DNA from: Hydractinia symbiolongicarpus
Lineage: Eukaryota; Cnidaria; Hydrozoa; Anthoathecata; Hydractiniidae
NCBI RefSeq assembly: GCF_029227915.1
Contig: NC_079881.1
Span: 22,233,501 to 22,297,500 of the forward strand
Direction of reading: 5' to 3'
DNA length: 64,000 bases
The position numbers and the translations under genes are program-made. Within the stretch, counting starts at the first letter, position 1, and each line of letters begins with the position of its first letter. Positions 24,914-37,300 of the stretch are shown here, piece after piece. The notes beneath the pieces are model-generated. The model had not been told where the DNA came from. It saw only the letters and a program-made list of their open reading frames with translations, and made no database searches.

Positions 24914-27796
24914 AAGCGGGTTTGAACAGTGTATTTGAAGTCGGAAACGCACCATTTAAGCAGCCGGTTTTGAGAAAGACTTTAAGGTGTTTAACGAATG
25001 GAAAGCTGTACAAACACTAGTAAAAACGCAATGCAAAACTTGGAAGAAAACCACAGCTGTTTGTGCCAACTTGATTCGGAGTCTATTTGCATGTTTTAAT
25101 TTAATAGTTGGTGTAAATTAGTACCTTGTAAGTATACTGGATCTAACTTTGAATAAGAAATAAATAAAATAAACAAAAAGTGAACAAACTGTGCTTTCGG
25201 ATCGACGTTTGAGTATGAAGCTCGCCACCACGGAAGACGCCATGATAATCGCCGGAAACAACACTATTTGGACGGAGACAGAAAAAAAGAAAATACTCGA
25301 AGCTGCAGTGGAAAAGTACATGTCGAAGCATAGAACAACAAAACGTGCAGTTAACTCCCCCAGAGAAAGCACCCCGAGATACAGTAGCAAACTCTAATGA
25401 AAGCGATGAGAGTGAAACCAACGATGATAATTCCAGTGTAATAGTTCAAGTGATTGTTCGCACGATGACAACACTTTTTTCTGACGAAAAATAAGTTGTA
25501 GATTATTTTTAAGGCCACTTGCTTGTTTTTAAGAGAAGTAAGAATTTTTCTTGCGTTGCTTTGAAAATTATACAGAATGTCCTAATGTTGTTTTGGCGGT
25601 TATACATCAAACCGAAAAAGTATTCTTATAAAATATTCAGTGTTCTTTTAACGTTTTTTTCAAGTCTTATAAGTAAATCTAAAAGTACAAAATCTTTATA
25701 CAGACTAGAGTTTAATTGATAATATTCAAAATCTTTCGGAGCATTAAAATTATATTTTTAAAAACATAAAGAAGGAGGATGTTACGATAAGCGCATCCTA
25801 CCCTGTTTTTATTATTTTTCCTGAATGGTATTGACGGAAAGCCTGACTGGCTTAAAGATTTATAATATTTATAACGGTGGAGGTTGTTACGACAAAAACA
25901 TTTCTTTCTCGTCTATATTAGCAAAAGCAACTAATTTTGTTATAAATCGTCACAAAAATTTTAGGCTTTTGTTTACCTACGTAACTACTTTTATGATTAA
26001 AAAGTTGCCGTCTTATACTTTTCACTTGCAGCACTTTCCTTGTTTAAGGTAAAAAATACCATCTATGCATATTTTTTTTCAAAAATAATGAATAATGAAC
26101 GCATTAGACATTTCTGTTTCGTCGCAACAAATTACCTGCTTTTTAAAACATGGCAAAATTAGTGTTGCTGCATGCAAGTTCATGATTACTCTTCTTCCTG
26201 ACGGGGGCTAAAATTGTGTTATTTATTTTCTTCGTATAGCCCAGTCAAGCTTCTTAGTCACTTTCTCACAAATAATTATTTGTGTCATACGGAGAAAGGC
26301 CTTTGAAATGTGTAACCTTTGTTGTTTCTTTCCTAATTCTTTGCTTTCTACACTAACGTTTAACTTTTAAATAACGTGTTAAAATGGTGCCGCTAGTCCT
26401 CTCTGTGGTATATTAATTTTTTTAAAACGACAACAACGGACAGTTAATAACTTTTACAGATGGTGAAAGGGTATTTTTTAGCTCTGTGCCTGCAGAGGCA
26501 ATGAGCATAGATTGAAGTATCTATAAGAAAATACATGACGCACTGCTAGATATTACACATCTTTTCCTAATAATCAAACTTCATGGTATGAATTAAACAT
26601 AGCCAGATGGCCGAAAACCACCATATGTACAATACTGTATGTTTGGTTATGGCTACAACAAGGACAACCAAAAAGAAATAGAGCTAGCTAGCTTATTGTT
26701 GCAAAAGTAGAAAAAATTGATAATCGGTTTAATACGTTGGACACTTGACTTTCAGCTAGGATAACCTTGAGACGGAATCAGCAGTCTTTAGTCATTTAAT
26801 AACCTTAAATTTTGTGTCTTTAGAATAGAATACAGTCCATAACACTTTATTAAAAATGTAATTTCTGTTTTGTGCTTATATTTTTCATTCATATTTTCAC
26901 TACTCTCTCTGCACACAATCTGTCTGTTACACCAATAAAATTTTTTGTATTCTAGATTAGATAAAAAAAAACGAATAAAGTAAACAAAATATAAAAGTAT
27001 AAAGAATCTGTTTATGCTTGTCTATTCAATGCATTACTTGAAATCAACACAGTGCGATCAAATAGTATTTTGAGCCCAACTTTCGACAGCATATCATACA
27101 CAATTTGATACTGGTCACCTGAAATCGGCATTGCAACTTTGGTGTAAAAATCTTCAACACTATTCTAAAACAATGTGATTGTTTCAGACTTGTTTTCAAC
27201 CAAGAACATTCCTGATAAAGTAAAATGTCCATCACTGTTGGTTGCATCAACTTATTATATAACTACCAGTATCTGGACACTTTAATGTAGATTCATCTCG
27301 AAAGGGGAAAAACATGAACAACATGTGATGGGTATATTCTTCTGTTTTTTTTTGTGCCTGTTCCTGTTGGAAAATACTAAGCATATTTTATATTGTGCCC
27401 TCTCTATTTTTTCCTCATGAAATGAAATAATGTCAAGGTAGCACTCTACCTCTAGTAGATATTATGTGGGTATAATAATAAACTATAAGAAAGGACAATG
27501 TCTTGGAAAAATGGTATATGCTTGAAGGATGATCTAGAAAAGTATGCGAGGCAAAACTATAGAAGAGCTTAAATATTAGACTTTGTAAACAGAGACTATG
27601 GCTTTTATTTTGATGATTCACCCTGTAGTATGAGTACATTGGCCCGTATGCTAATTTTACTTATTATTATTTGACGGATGTTTCACAAAGATAGCAATTT
27701 CAGACATTATAAAATGTGTTATCAATATGAGTCCTTGAATAAAGCATTTTGAAATTACATATATTGTTATCTGTGCCTTCTGATAAAATAAAAAAT
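24914..27796. other. No gene recognised
   Basis: AT-rich. A 68-residue charged frame at 25191-25397 and short frames near 25519, 25825 and 27044 show no domain. Probably non-coding with old repeat debris. Confidence 0.45.
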
Positions 27797-28072
27797 GGCG
27801 TTCAAGGAGAAATTGATAATGCTGGAAAAAGACTTGGATATAGAGCGATGACTGAAAAATAAGGCAAAAGCATGGGTTGTGTGTTCCAAGAGATATTCTT
27901 TACGCTACAATGGCAACAGTCGACCAAAAAGGATTAGAAAATCGGAGACTTGGTGCAAAGAATCAGAAAAAAGAGAAAGATTTTGTAACTGGTGAATTGG
28001 TTTTTAACAGTAGACGGCCATGACAAAATGATGGGTTTTCAGAATTCTACATTTTCGGTTGCAATTTATGGA
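27797..28072 (+). pseudogene. Integrase-core-like transposon fragment
   Basis: Read across frameshifts this encodes EIDNAGKRLGYRAM, then CVPRDILYATMATVDQKGLE, then NWFLTVDGHDKMMGFQNSTF. The order (a GYRAM helix, a VPRD segment, then a VDGHDK-MG-QN-TF-AIYG segment carrying the first catalytic Asp) matches integrase-core-like transposon proteins that I recall from invertebrate genomes. Everything after the AIYG block is missing; a Helitron scrap follows within about 10 bases. Non-functional. Confidence 0.5.
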
Positions 28073-28077
28073 ATGAA

Positions 28078-28275
28078 TTCATGGACCATGTGGCTATCCG
28101 AATCCTAATTGCAGGTGTATGGAGGATGGTGTTTGCAAAAAAACTTTCCAAACATTTTTTTAGCGTGCACCATTGCTGACGTTGATGGATATCCATTGTA
28201 TAGACGCCGTAATAATGGAATACATCTCCATGTCAATAACGTTGATGTAAATAATCAATGGGTTGTTTACGGAAG
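28078..28275 (+). pseudogene. Helitron Rep fragment
   Basis: Similar to 48899-49100 of Helitron B: HGPCG, RCMEDGVC, then ADVDGYPLYRRRNNGIH and NNVDVNNQWV. It is more diverged than copy A and ends in a short-period repeat. It is an isolated piece of the region between the HUH motif and the catalytic tyrosines. Confidence 0.8.
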
Positions 28276-28288
28276 CCGAGAAGGGTCA

Positions 28289-28470
28289 ACCCACAAATAT
28301 ATTTTACATCCACAAATATACTTCAAATCTGAATTTCAAATCCACAAATATATCTCGAATCCTCAAATATATTTCAAATCCGTAAATATATTTTAAATCC
28401 GCATAAATATTTCAAATCCACAAAAAATTTTCAAATACGCAAAATCATTTCAAATCAACAAAAATATTTT
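28289..28470. repeat. Degenerate ~20-bp tandem repeat
   Basis: About nine imperfect copies of a unit like AAATCCACAAATATATTTC, abutting the Helitron fragment. Divergence increases toward the right. Confidence 0.75.
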
Positions 28471-28850
28471 AAAAATACAATTATCCCAGGGTCCTGCATC
28501 TGATCTAAGGCCCTGCAAAAAGTCATATGTACGCGACATGATTTACAAATAAACATGGCAGACCGTTTCCGTACGTCATGTGGGAAGAAAATCGAATTTT
28601 GTAGCGATTATTTGTGGAAAGGAAATAAAAAAGAAAGCAGAAAATCCTGTCCACAGTGAGGCATTGTCGTTGATAGACTATCAACAAATTAAGTCAAATG
28701 AAAGAACATCACAATTCTGAAAGAAAGAGACAAATACAGTCAACGAAGAAGAAAGTACTGGTGATAATCGAGGAAGTAATAGTAGTAATGTGGTTTTTTA
28801 AAAGCAAGTAAGCAAAGGTTGTATCCTTACATAGTAAAACATCTACGGAA

Positions 28851-29484
28851 AGTGTTGTTATTAATGTTGGAATTATGAGAGAGAATGAACAAGGATTGCT
28901 TCATTGTGTTAGAGGATCTAAGCTACCTGTGCGTATTGCTAGGGATGCCTCAGTAGCTACTGTTTTGAATGCTGCAAACAAAACGCATGCAGACCAGACC
29001 AATTTTTCTGTGGTCTAGAATAATATGTCTTGCTATACTCTGACCAGAAGGTGGTCGAAATGATACCTGGGACAAAAACAGTTTTTACTATTGACAAATA
29101 CAAACTATTTTCAAATGCAGACCTTTATTTATGCAAAGGATACGATTTACAATCTGCAACAACTCGAAAACTGCTTGATGCCTTAAAAATTTCAATTGAT
29201 ATTACCTCGGATGTTACTTTGAGCGAAAATAAGGACAATAAAAATTTCAACCCCAATATATTCTTAAATGAATATAGTGCTGACCCATCCGCTGAAAGGT
29301 TATTGCAATTCCTAACTGGCTCCTCAATAGTACCTGTACTTGGTTTGACTAATAAATTCCTAATACAATTCATCCATGATTGCAAGCCATCTCAAAACGG
29401 AAACGAATGCAAGTGTTTGCTGACTGTAGGCGCGTGTGTGCCACAATTGTGTTACCTACACACATTCAAACAGAAGACGAAATG
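28851..29484 (+). pseudogene. HECT-like protein fragment
   Basis: A first segment (VGIMRENEQGLLHCVRGSKL and on to ATVLNAANKTHADQ) ends at a TAG at about 29017. A second, open for about 150 codons, runs through MIPGTKTVFTIDKY to ADPSAERLLQFLTGSS and a C-terminal KCLLTVGACVPQLCY block. The second part resembles a HECT C-lobe, where LLQFVTGS and a catalytic-cysteine region (CFN or similar) are typical. The central HECT N-lobe is mostly missing, so the gene is collapsed. The ubiquitin-ligase assignment rests on recalled motifs. Whether the source was a host gene or a mobile element is unknown. Confidence 0.5.
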
Positions 29485-29485
29485 A

Positions 29486-30468
29486 GAACGTGGAATAGTC
29501 CACCGAGAAACTAAGCAAAGCAAGCTGAGCGCAGCGGCGCCCATTTGGCATTGAAGCGTAAGTTAAGTTTGTGTTAGGTAACAACAACAGCTCATGCAAT
29601 ACATCACAAAAAGCAACAAATGATTGGAATTATATAGCATCATCTCAAAATGTATGTCAAATAGGGTTGGTGGTTTGAATAAAGTTTAATTAATTTTTGC
29701 ACAGAGGCAACGTTAGCTAAAATTTTCTACTTAAGACAGCCAGGAAAGATAGCTAGCTTTATAATTTGGTCTATAGCTTTTTGAAATTTCTGATAAGTAC
29801 AGATTAGCTAGATAAATGAATTGAGATTTTTAACGATTTTCTTTCGACTTTTGTGATGCGAATAAAACAGTGAAGATAAAAATAATCATCTTTACACATG
29901 ACTTGAACTTTTTCTGTAAAGAAATCGTCCGAACCTACTTTTTCTTTCTTTGTATCTGTTTTACAGATTGCACAACCTGAACAAAACGATGGCCGTTGTT
30001 TTGGGAAAGAATATATAGTCCTCGTAAAATTTTTAAACTGCAACATCAGCTGTTGGGGGAAAAACTTCAAATTTGTTAATGAAAATGTTAAATGCATTCT
30101 TTTTGTATGTTTATTCAGTTTCTTCATAATTTAATTTGGAGAATTAAAATATTCAAACTGTAAAAAATAATGATGTTATTTTTACTGTTTGTACAACAAG
30201 AAAAAAGCTCCTGAAAAACAATGTTGTCCGTTACATTATGCTTTGGTTCGTTTCATCGATGTTTTGTTCGATCCAGCAAATTTGAAGACACTGCATCGCA
30301 GTCCAATAGCCAGAATAGTCCTGCTTTGTATGAGAATGTTTTCAAGGTTTTCACTAAGCGCGTATTCGGATTTTAACAGAAAAACCTTGGAAACGGAAAA
30401 GTGGGGGGAAACCTATAAGATAATCTATGCTGCCAAGTGTGTGCTGTTATACGCTCTGAAAACAAATG
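29486..30468. other. No recognised gene
   Basis: A minus-strand frame at 29804-30127 contains CSGC and C-pair spacing but no known domain. A plus-strand frame at 30189-30500 runs into the inverted repeat below. I assign no function. Confidence 0.35.
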
Positions 30469-30967
30469 TACTTTCAATAAAAGCCCAATCTCATACCTGA
30501 TATATACGTAACTTCCAAACACTTCATTAAGACCTTGTTAATTTCATCTTTTATGATCTGTTACAGTTGTGGGAACATTTTATATTTCGTGATGCAGTTT
30601 ATAAGACAAACAAGAAGGGAGGTATTTTTGAGAAAGCCAGCTCGGCTTCCAAAGGAAAGTGACATAAAAACTATCAGAACACATATCCTTGATAGAATAG
30701 AAACTCACCAAAGATAGGTTAGCGATTTTTGCGACTAAAGATTTTGTGGAAATTAGGGTTGTCACATTATCAGGGTTAATAAATAGTGAATGGGCGTAGA
30801 AATGTTGAAACTTCCCGTATTGAAATTTCTGATTGGAGTATGGCAAGAAACGATGAACTAATAGACAAACAAAATATGTTACATTTGGATGAAATTAACA
30901 AGGTCTTAATGAAGTGTTTGGAAGTTACGTATATATCAGGTATGAGATTGGGCTTTTATTGAAAGTA
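30469..30967. repeat. 80-bp perfect inverted repeat with 339-bp loop
   Basis: The left arm (30469-30548, starting TACTTTCAATAAAAGCCC) and right arm (30888-30967) are perfect complements over 80 bases. The loop carries a short plus-strand frame with a basic stretch but no recognised domain. Perfect identity points to a recent event or active conversion. Confidence 0.9.
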
Positions 30968-31405
30968 CCATGGTGTAATCCCTGTGTGTTTGTGTTAATA
31001 GTCCTTCTTATCCTAAAAACTATTAAGTTATTCCTGCCGTTCCGAAATAATATATTTGCCCACTTTTATAATAATACAATAATAATACAACAAACGCAAC
31101 TTGTAATACATGAAGGAAAAACAATCTCGATGAAACTGTGGTGGCTATTCATTGACACCTTTAATTGAACTTTCTTTCACATCACAAAATGTAATTTTCA
31201 ATCCCCTTTTTCTTAAATAGGTAAAAGCCGGGGCAAACGATTCAAACATTCCATCCAAAATCAAAAATGAATTGTTCCACAAATGTTGGATGAATGTTGG
31301 AAGCCCTTAAAAGTGTTTAATCGTAACATCCAACATTAGCATTATCCAACAATGTCGTTCATTCATTCATTAGCACATGCTCTACTTATTCATTTTAAAC
31401 TAAAC

Positions 31406-32414
31406 ATGGCGGCGGCAGAAGACATGCTCCTCCCGATTATTTTATCAGAATTCGCTGATTCTGATGACGAAAAGCCTCGAGGGGGTAAAACAAGAGAGTG
31501 GGTCACAAGGAGAGGCCAGTTTGGAATATATGAGACTTTGGTCAAGGAGTTGATAGTGGAGGGTCGGATGTCGTTCAAGCAGATGTTTAGAATGAGCGTG
31601 GAAAATTTTAAGATTGTTTTGAGTCACATTGATCATCTTATTTTCCCCCAAGAAAGAGCACGTGGAGGAAATCGTCCTATACTATCAAATGAACGACTTG
31701 CATTAACGCTACGATTTCTTGCAACAGGCAAATCTTTTCACTCGTTGTCCTTCCAATTTCGCATATCACCAGGGGCTGTGTCTTACATTATCAAATGCTG
31801 TTGTGATGCAATTGTTGGATGTAGGTTCAAACGGCAGAACAAAGACGGGGGAGTTTGGAACAAATCGCAGCTACAGTCATCTATTGAGAATGGAGTTATT
31901 GAACTTCCAAAAAATAAGTCAATTTCAGATGCATATCCTAATATACCATTCGCTTTTTGGGGAGATGAGGCCCTTGCGCTTAAAACATATATGATGAAAC
32001 CATATCCCCAACACAATCTGACTGTCGATAGAAGAATTTACAACTACAGACATAGCCGTGCAGGACGAATTTCTGCGAATCTTTTCGGAATATTGGCAAA
32101 CAAATGGCGCATATATCACACCACAATTCCACTTTCTCCAAAACGAGTCGAAAATATCAAAATATCTAAAATATCATCCTTCACAATACGCCATGTAAGA
32201 GCCAAACATCGCAGAATACCTATCACCCGAACTTGTTAGTGGATTCATTTGACGACGAGGGAAATTTAATAGAAGGAGAATGGCGAGAAGAAAATGACTT
32301 GGGACACTTTCATCCTTTGCAAGTTCCTGAAACTGTCCACAATTCTACAGTTTCGGCCAAAACAACAAGAGAAAATTTTAAGGACTTTTTCTTGGTAGAA
32401 GGTGCGGTTTAATG
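31406..32414 (+). pseudogene. Harbinger transposase, internally deleted
   Basis: The preferred start is the ATG at 31406 (AAACATGGC); an upstream in-frame ATG at 31352 lies in AT-rich leader. The N-terminal helical part is normal, with a GKSFHSLSFQFRIS helix-turn-helix-like block and VSYIIKCCCDAIVG. The sequence then jumps to NKDGGVWNKS, skipping roughly 65-70 residues that in HARBI1-like DDE transposases hold the first catalytic Asp (IDGKH region). The later part is present: FAFWGDEAL, MMKPYP, FNYR-like IYNYRHSRAGR and ILANKWRI. A frameshift near 32180 separates the tail, which reads HPNLLVDSFDDEGNL in the next frame and ends near 32414. The missing Asp means no catalytic activity. Confidence 0.8.
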
Positions 32415-32620
32415 GCAGTGGAAGTAAGTATACATAACTTTTTTGATGGAAAACTTTTTTTAAACAACAAAAGTAATATGTACTAGTATATATTCCTAAT
32501 CATAAACAAAGTAAAATGTATATTCTTCATGGTTTCATAACGTTTTGGTTTGAGTGAAATAAAGCTAAATATAAACAAATAAAGTAGGTGTTTTTCCTTC
32601 CTTTTCCCTTACTTAATTCC

Positions 32621-33509
32621 TCAGCATAGCACTATAAGCTCCGTGACTACTTGGACTACTATAGAATTTTCAGGTGTTCCATGTTGCAAATTCAGAACAT
32701 TGCCACTTCCGGAATAAATATTGTTGTTGTTTACTTCATCCATAAACTCAAGCTCAAAAATAACGTTAGTAATTCTTTTTTCAGCGAACGCTCTCTTTCG
32801 GTCATCCAAACCTCGTAACTTTTCATCGATACACAACGCAAATGTCGACATTTTGATCTCTTTGCTTTCTTTTTCCTTTTTTGGCTTCTCTTTCTTCTTC
32901 ATAATAGCTGCAGTGCATTTTGCCAGCAATTGTAATTTCCGTTCAGCTACTGATCTTTTCTTCAACTTTGGTGATATTGACGCCTCGCCATCATCATGAT
33001 CATCAGCTTCAATATTGACTACTTCAAGGTTTCTTTGAAGCACCGGGAAGCAAGAAGGCTAATCGATTATAACGAATCCACGAACTTTCATATAGTTTAT
33101 CACCCGCTTGACCACTTTTGGTTGTAGCTTCTTTGGTCTTTTCTCGCCCCAGCTGAGCTCGTAAACCGTTGATTTCCGCTTTTATAGATTTGATGTTTCT
33201 GTCGAATGTTTCTGCCATAACAGAGTAGACAATCTCTTTCAGGTCAAGTTTGCTGTAATCTTTGTGAAAAATGTCCCAGAGACAAACTCGCTCTTTCAAC
33301 ATGTCTATGAAATCAAAAAATTCATTGTCTGTCCAATCTTTCTTCTCCTTCTCATCTGCCTTTGATGTTTTTTTACGCTGACCTTTCTCTGGTTGCTTTA
33401 GATTCTTCTCTTCTATATTCTTCTTCCCTTCCACTCCGATGTTTTCAGCTTTAATTTCAGAAAATGTTTGCTCGTCTTCACTGTCCATGTTTGTTTTTTG
33501 TTTACACAC
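32621..33509 (-). pseudogene. Harbinger MADF/Myb-like partner, frameshifted
   Basis: Harbinger elements carry a second protein that binds DNA and brings the transposase to the ends and the nucleus. This minus-strand gene starts at 33509 (short upstream frame, then MDSEDEQTFSEIKAENIGVE), has a Lys/Glu-rich lead and a MADF-like core (DWTDNEFFDFIDMLKER, WDIFHKDYSKLD, a Leu/Arg helix and RYNRLAFLLP). One extra G near 33040 shifts the frame just after FLLP; the continuation, VLQRNLEVVNIEADD, runs 32621-33043 with a Lys/Glu-rich coiled tail. The gene lies tail to tail with the transposase. Confidence 0.7.
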
Positions 33510-33651
33510 CGTTTATACACAGCTTTTTTACCATCTTTATTTATACACAATTTCTTTGAGAACTTTTCGAATAAAAACGTTCGATTTTCTTTCGATTAAC
33601 GTCATCATCATTCGAATGTTGGACGAAAAGTTTTCAAACGATTCCAACAGA

Positions 33652-34354
33652 TAAATCGAGCGAGAAAAAGAGGCAAAAGTTGGATGATTATTTTAAGGCT
33701 TTATGTTATCAAAATATACGCACCTAAACAAATTTTTAAAATTTCCTGATTATGAATGGATTTTTACTGGGAGATATCCCAGTTTTGAAATGAGCGGCGC
33801 TAACGCTATAACTCGGGAATATCCTACTCGTTTGCGATCGTACCATGCGTTCGCTTCAATCACGCAGCTTTGAAATCATTTTTAACTACTTTCACACATA
33901 CCCAGATACCACTTCGAACAAGCGTACTCAATTTTAACATTGGAGGTTCGGCCAAGTAATTTTTAAAGATGCTATCATTTTTTTTGCACATTCGGCAAAA
34001 TTTGCAGATTTCTTTCGTCGGATATTAGCTTGTCTGTTGGCCATGGGTTGGAATGATATGGTAACTACTTTAAAACCGCATGCTCCATCGTCCAGACCTC
34101 CCGGCTGGAAATCAGTTCAAGAAGGCGACAAGTAAACAACCAGGAAACGTATGTTCATATTTATAATTCTGTTGTTCGTACATATTTTCTATTTTGTTTA
34201 TTTTGCGGAGATTAGAAGAACGGGTGCTGATGCATACCGATCTATCTCTGCCCTCTCAGCAATATCAAACATTACTTAAAATATACTCAACTCGAACTTT
34301 TAAAACCTTGAACTTTCGTGAACTTTCAAAATCCAAACACAGGGTAGCTCTCCG
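33652..34354. other. Upstream region of the Helentron
   Basis: No coding frame is convincing. A short hairpin, ACTGGGA-GATA-TCCCAGT, lies at about 33768-33785 and could belong to the element's 5' end, but the true terminus was not found. Confidence 0.3.
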
Positions 34355-37300
34355 GTGAACAGCTATCACGCTTTCATTCACTCCGTACGTGCTTCTTTTC
34401 ACCAAGGTCATACTAAATTTGGAATCACTCGAGGAATTCAGTGTTCATGTATATCCCTATTTGCAATTTGTTTTTCCAAGTTCAAGCGAATCAACATCTG
34501 GAATTCAAATGACTTGGAATACGTCATTGAACAGGGTGATGCACTTTACAAGTCCATGAATACTTCATCATTTTCATCAACCCCGGACCTTCCCAGGACT
34601 GTCTGCGTCCACAATGCTGTAGTAGAACTTAATTTCAACTATGACAGGTTTGGAACACTGACCAGGACTAATGATACATTGAATGACTTGATAACACTTT
34701 TATGTTCAGACCAAGATCACGATGGTAAAATATTTATTTGTGAAGGTTACTGTATATCATTATTTAATGCACGTTGTAATCCATTCAGGGCTATTTTAGT
34801 TGATTCTCATAGCCGTGATAGTAAAGGAGAACCAACTCCTAATGGAACGTCAATCATCTTACATTTTTCTAGTTTGCAAGATCTGGCATCCTACTTAAAG
34901 CATGTTTACTTAATATTACCCAACAAGGTTCTAGTTCCATATGAAATTCAGTTTGTCAAAGTTTCATCAGAACTCACTGAGCCTGTCCGTCTTTTTGTAC
35001 TGAATCGTCGTAAATCACAGAATCAGCAGCAAAAACGAAAAACACAACAACGGCAGCGGTTTTCTCATTTCAGTGCCGAAAAATTGAAAGTACAAACTAC
35101 TGTAAATAACAAATCATATAACAATCATTCGTCAAGTGATCTTGAGAAAGCTGTTCTCAAATTCAGATCAAAAATATGTGAAGGACCTATTCATATTTGT
35201 TGCATATGTAACAGGTGTTTATACAGAAAATCTGTAATAATTTACGATATTCAAAAGTATGAAGCTACTTTTGCTAATTTAATAGATACAAATATTCCCA
35301 GTTCTGATGGTAAGAAATATATATGCTACACATGTTCAGCTAAGTTGAAGAGAAGTGAACTGCCATGTCAAGCTGTACACAACTCTCTCCATTTAAATGA
35401 TATTCCGGCTGATCTGAAATGCCTAAACAGGCTTGAAACAGCGCTTATTTCAAAACGTCTTCTGTTTAAAAAAGTTGTCATCATGTCTAAAGGTCACTTT
35501 CCCAAGATGAAAGGAGCAATCTGCAACATTCCAATAGATACTGTTGATATATCCAATGTTTTACCACGTCATTCAAGTGCAAATGGTCTCATTCTTGTCA
35601 AATTAAAAAAGAAACTGCAATTTAAGGGTCATGTATATTTTTAAACAGTCTCCCCCGAAAAAGTCCAGTCAGCTCTATTATATCTGAAATTGAATAACGC
35701 TTTGTACAACGACATTGATATTGATGTCAGCCAAATTCAACAGGACTTGATTAACTTTGATGAAGATGAAGAAATTTCAATTGAAGTTGAGACTGATCAG
35801 GACAATCTAGAGGAAACTGCAGAATGCCTTTATTCAGAGCACAGCCAATCAGCTACTGAAAGTTTCACCCTTCCTTTGCATACCCAAGAAGATGTATTTG
35901 AACTTGCACCTGGTGAAGGTAAATCACCGACTAGCATACTCAATGATCAAACTTGCGAAGAGCTTGCATTTCCTCAGCTTTTCAGCGATGGAAAATTTGG
36001 GTATACGTATAAAAGAGAAGTCAAATTAAGTCCATCGAAATATTTCAACCAAAGATTGTTGATTTCAAGCAAATGTTCTCTTTTGTTACAGATTATATAT
36101 TCTTTGCCCAGTTTTTATTACAGCAGTTGAGCTTGACATCTCAAATCAACATTGCTATGAAAAAAGAAAATGGCAACACAATCACTGCTGGAATGCTTGG
36201 CAATTATAAGGAAGCCTTGAAATCTTTCGTATCAACTGACCAAGGGTACACATTCATGAATTATATCAAAGGTACTCCAGCTTATTGGAAGTGATTCCAA
36301 CTTGAAGTGTTAGCTATGATCCGGCAGCTTGGTTGTCCAACTTTCTTTTTGACTTTGTCTTGTGCGGATTTGCATTGGAAAGAATTGATCTCAATAATTT
36401 CTGAACTCAATGATTTGAATCTCACGGAAGAATTTATATCTAATTTAAGTTAAAAATTCTAAACAGCAACCCTGTGCTTTTATCTCGACACTTTCAGTAC
36501 AGAATTGAAGTATTGTTTGCAGAAATCATAATGATTCCAACTGGTCCACGTGACAAAGTCCTATACTATGCGCTGAGAGTCGAATTCCAGTTCAGGGGTT
36601 CTCCGCACATACACTCTTTTTTATGGATTTTAAATCCACCAAAATTAGATCCAAATAATATTACTGAATATATTGAATTTTTGGATGCTGTGATCCAAGC
36701 TTATATCCCTGACGAAGAACATTTTCCAGAATTGAATTGTCTAGTAAGGAAATACCAGATTCATCAGCATTCAAAATCCTGCCGAAAATATAAAAACATT
36801 TCGTGTCGTTATTCTTTTGGAAAGTATTTTTCAGAAAAAACTATTGTTGCGAAACCGTTGCCAGAGGATATGGAAATGATTCAAAAAACTGAAATACTAG
36901 AAAGAAGAAATTCTATCCTTTAGAAAGTGAAAAATTTTATAGATGAGTACTTGAATCCGAACACGTCTGAATTTATAAATAATGCAACTATTTCTGATAT
37001 ACTTGAAAGGATTGGTGTAAATGAGGAGCAATATTATGAAGCTTTAAACATTTCATCAACAGATGACTATGAAATTCACATGAAAAAGGCCACCACATTC
37101 CTGTTTCGTTAAAACTATAATCCCACCATTCTTAAAGCGTGGCAAGCAAATATGGACTTACAACCTGTGCACAATTACTATAAAGCAGTATCGTATATGT
37201 GTGCGTATTTCTCTAAAAGTGAATCTGAATCTTCCAGTGCATTGAAACAAGCTTCTCACGAAATTAAAGATCAGAAGCTTGGTGTCAAGCAAGCAATGTA

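Larger units (their letters stand above)
31225..33651. mobile_element. PIF/Harbinger DNA transposon
   Basis: About 2.4 kb, with a + strand transposase-like gene and a convergent - strand MADF-like gene, the standard two-gene Harbinger layout. TAA flanks both sides (31222-31224 and 33652-33654). The ends are imperfect inverted repeats of about 36 bp, left GCAAACGATTCAAACATTCC and right complement GGAATCGTTTGAAAACTTTT, both continuing into a TCCAA motif. Both genes are broken, so the copy cannot move by itself. Confidence 0.7.
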
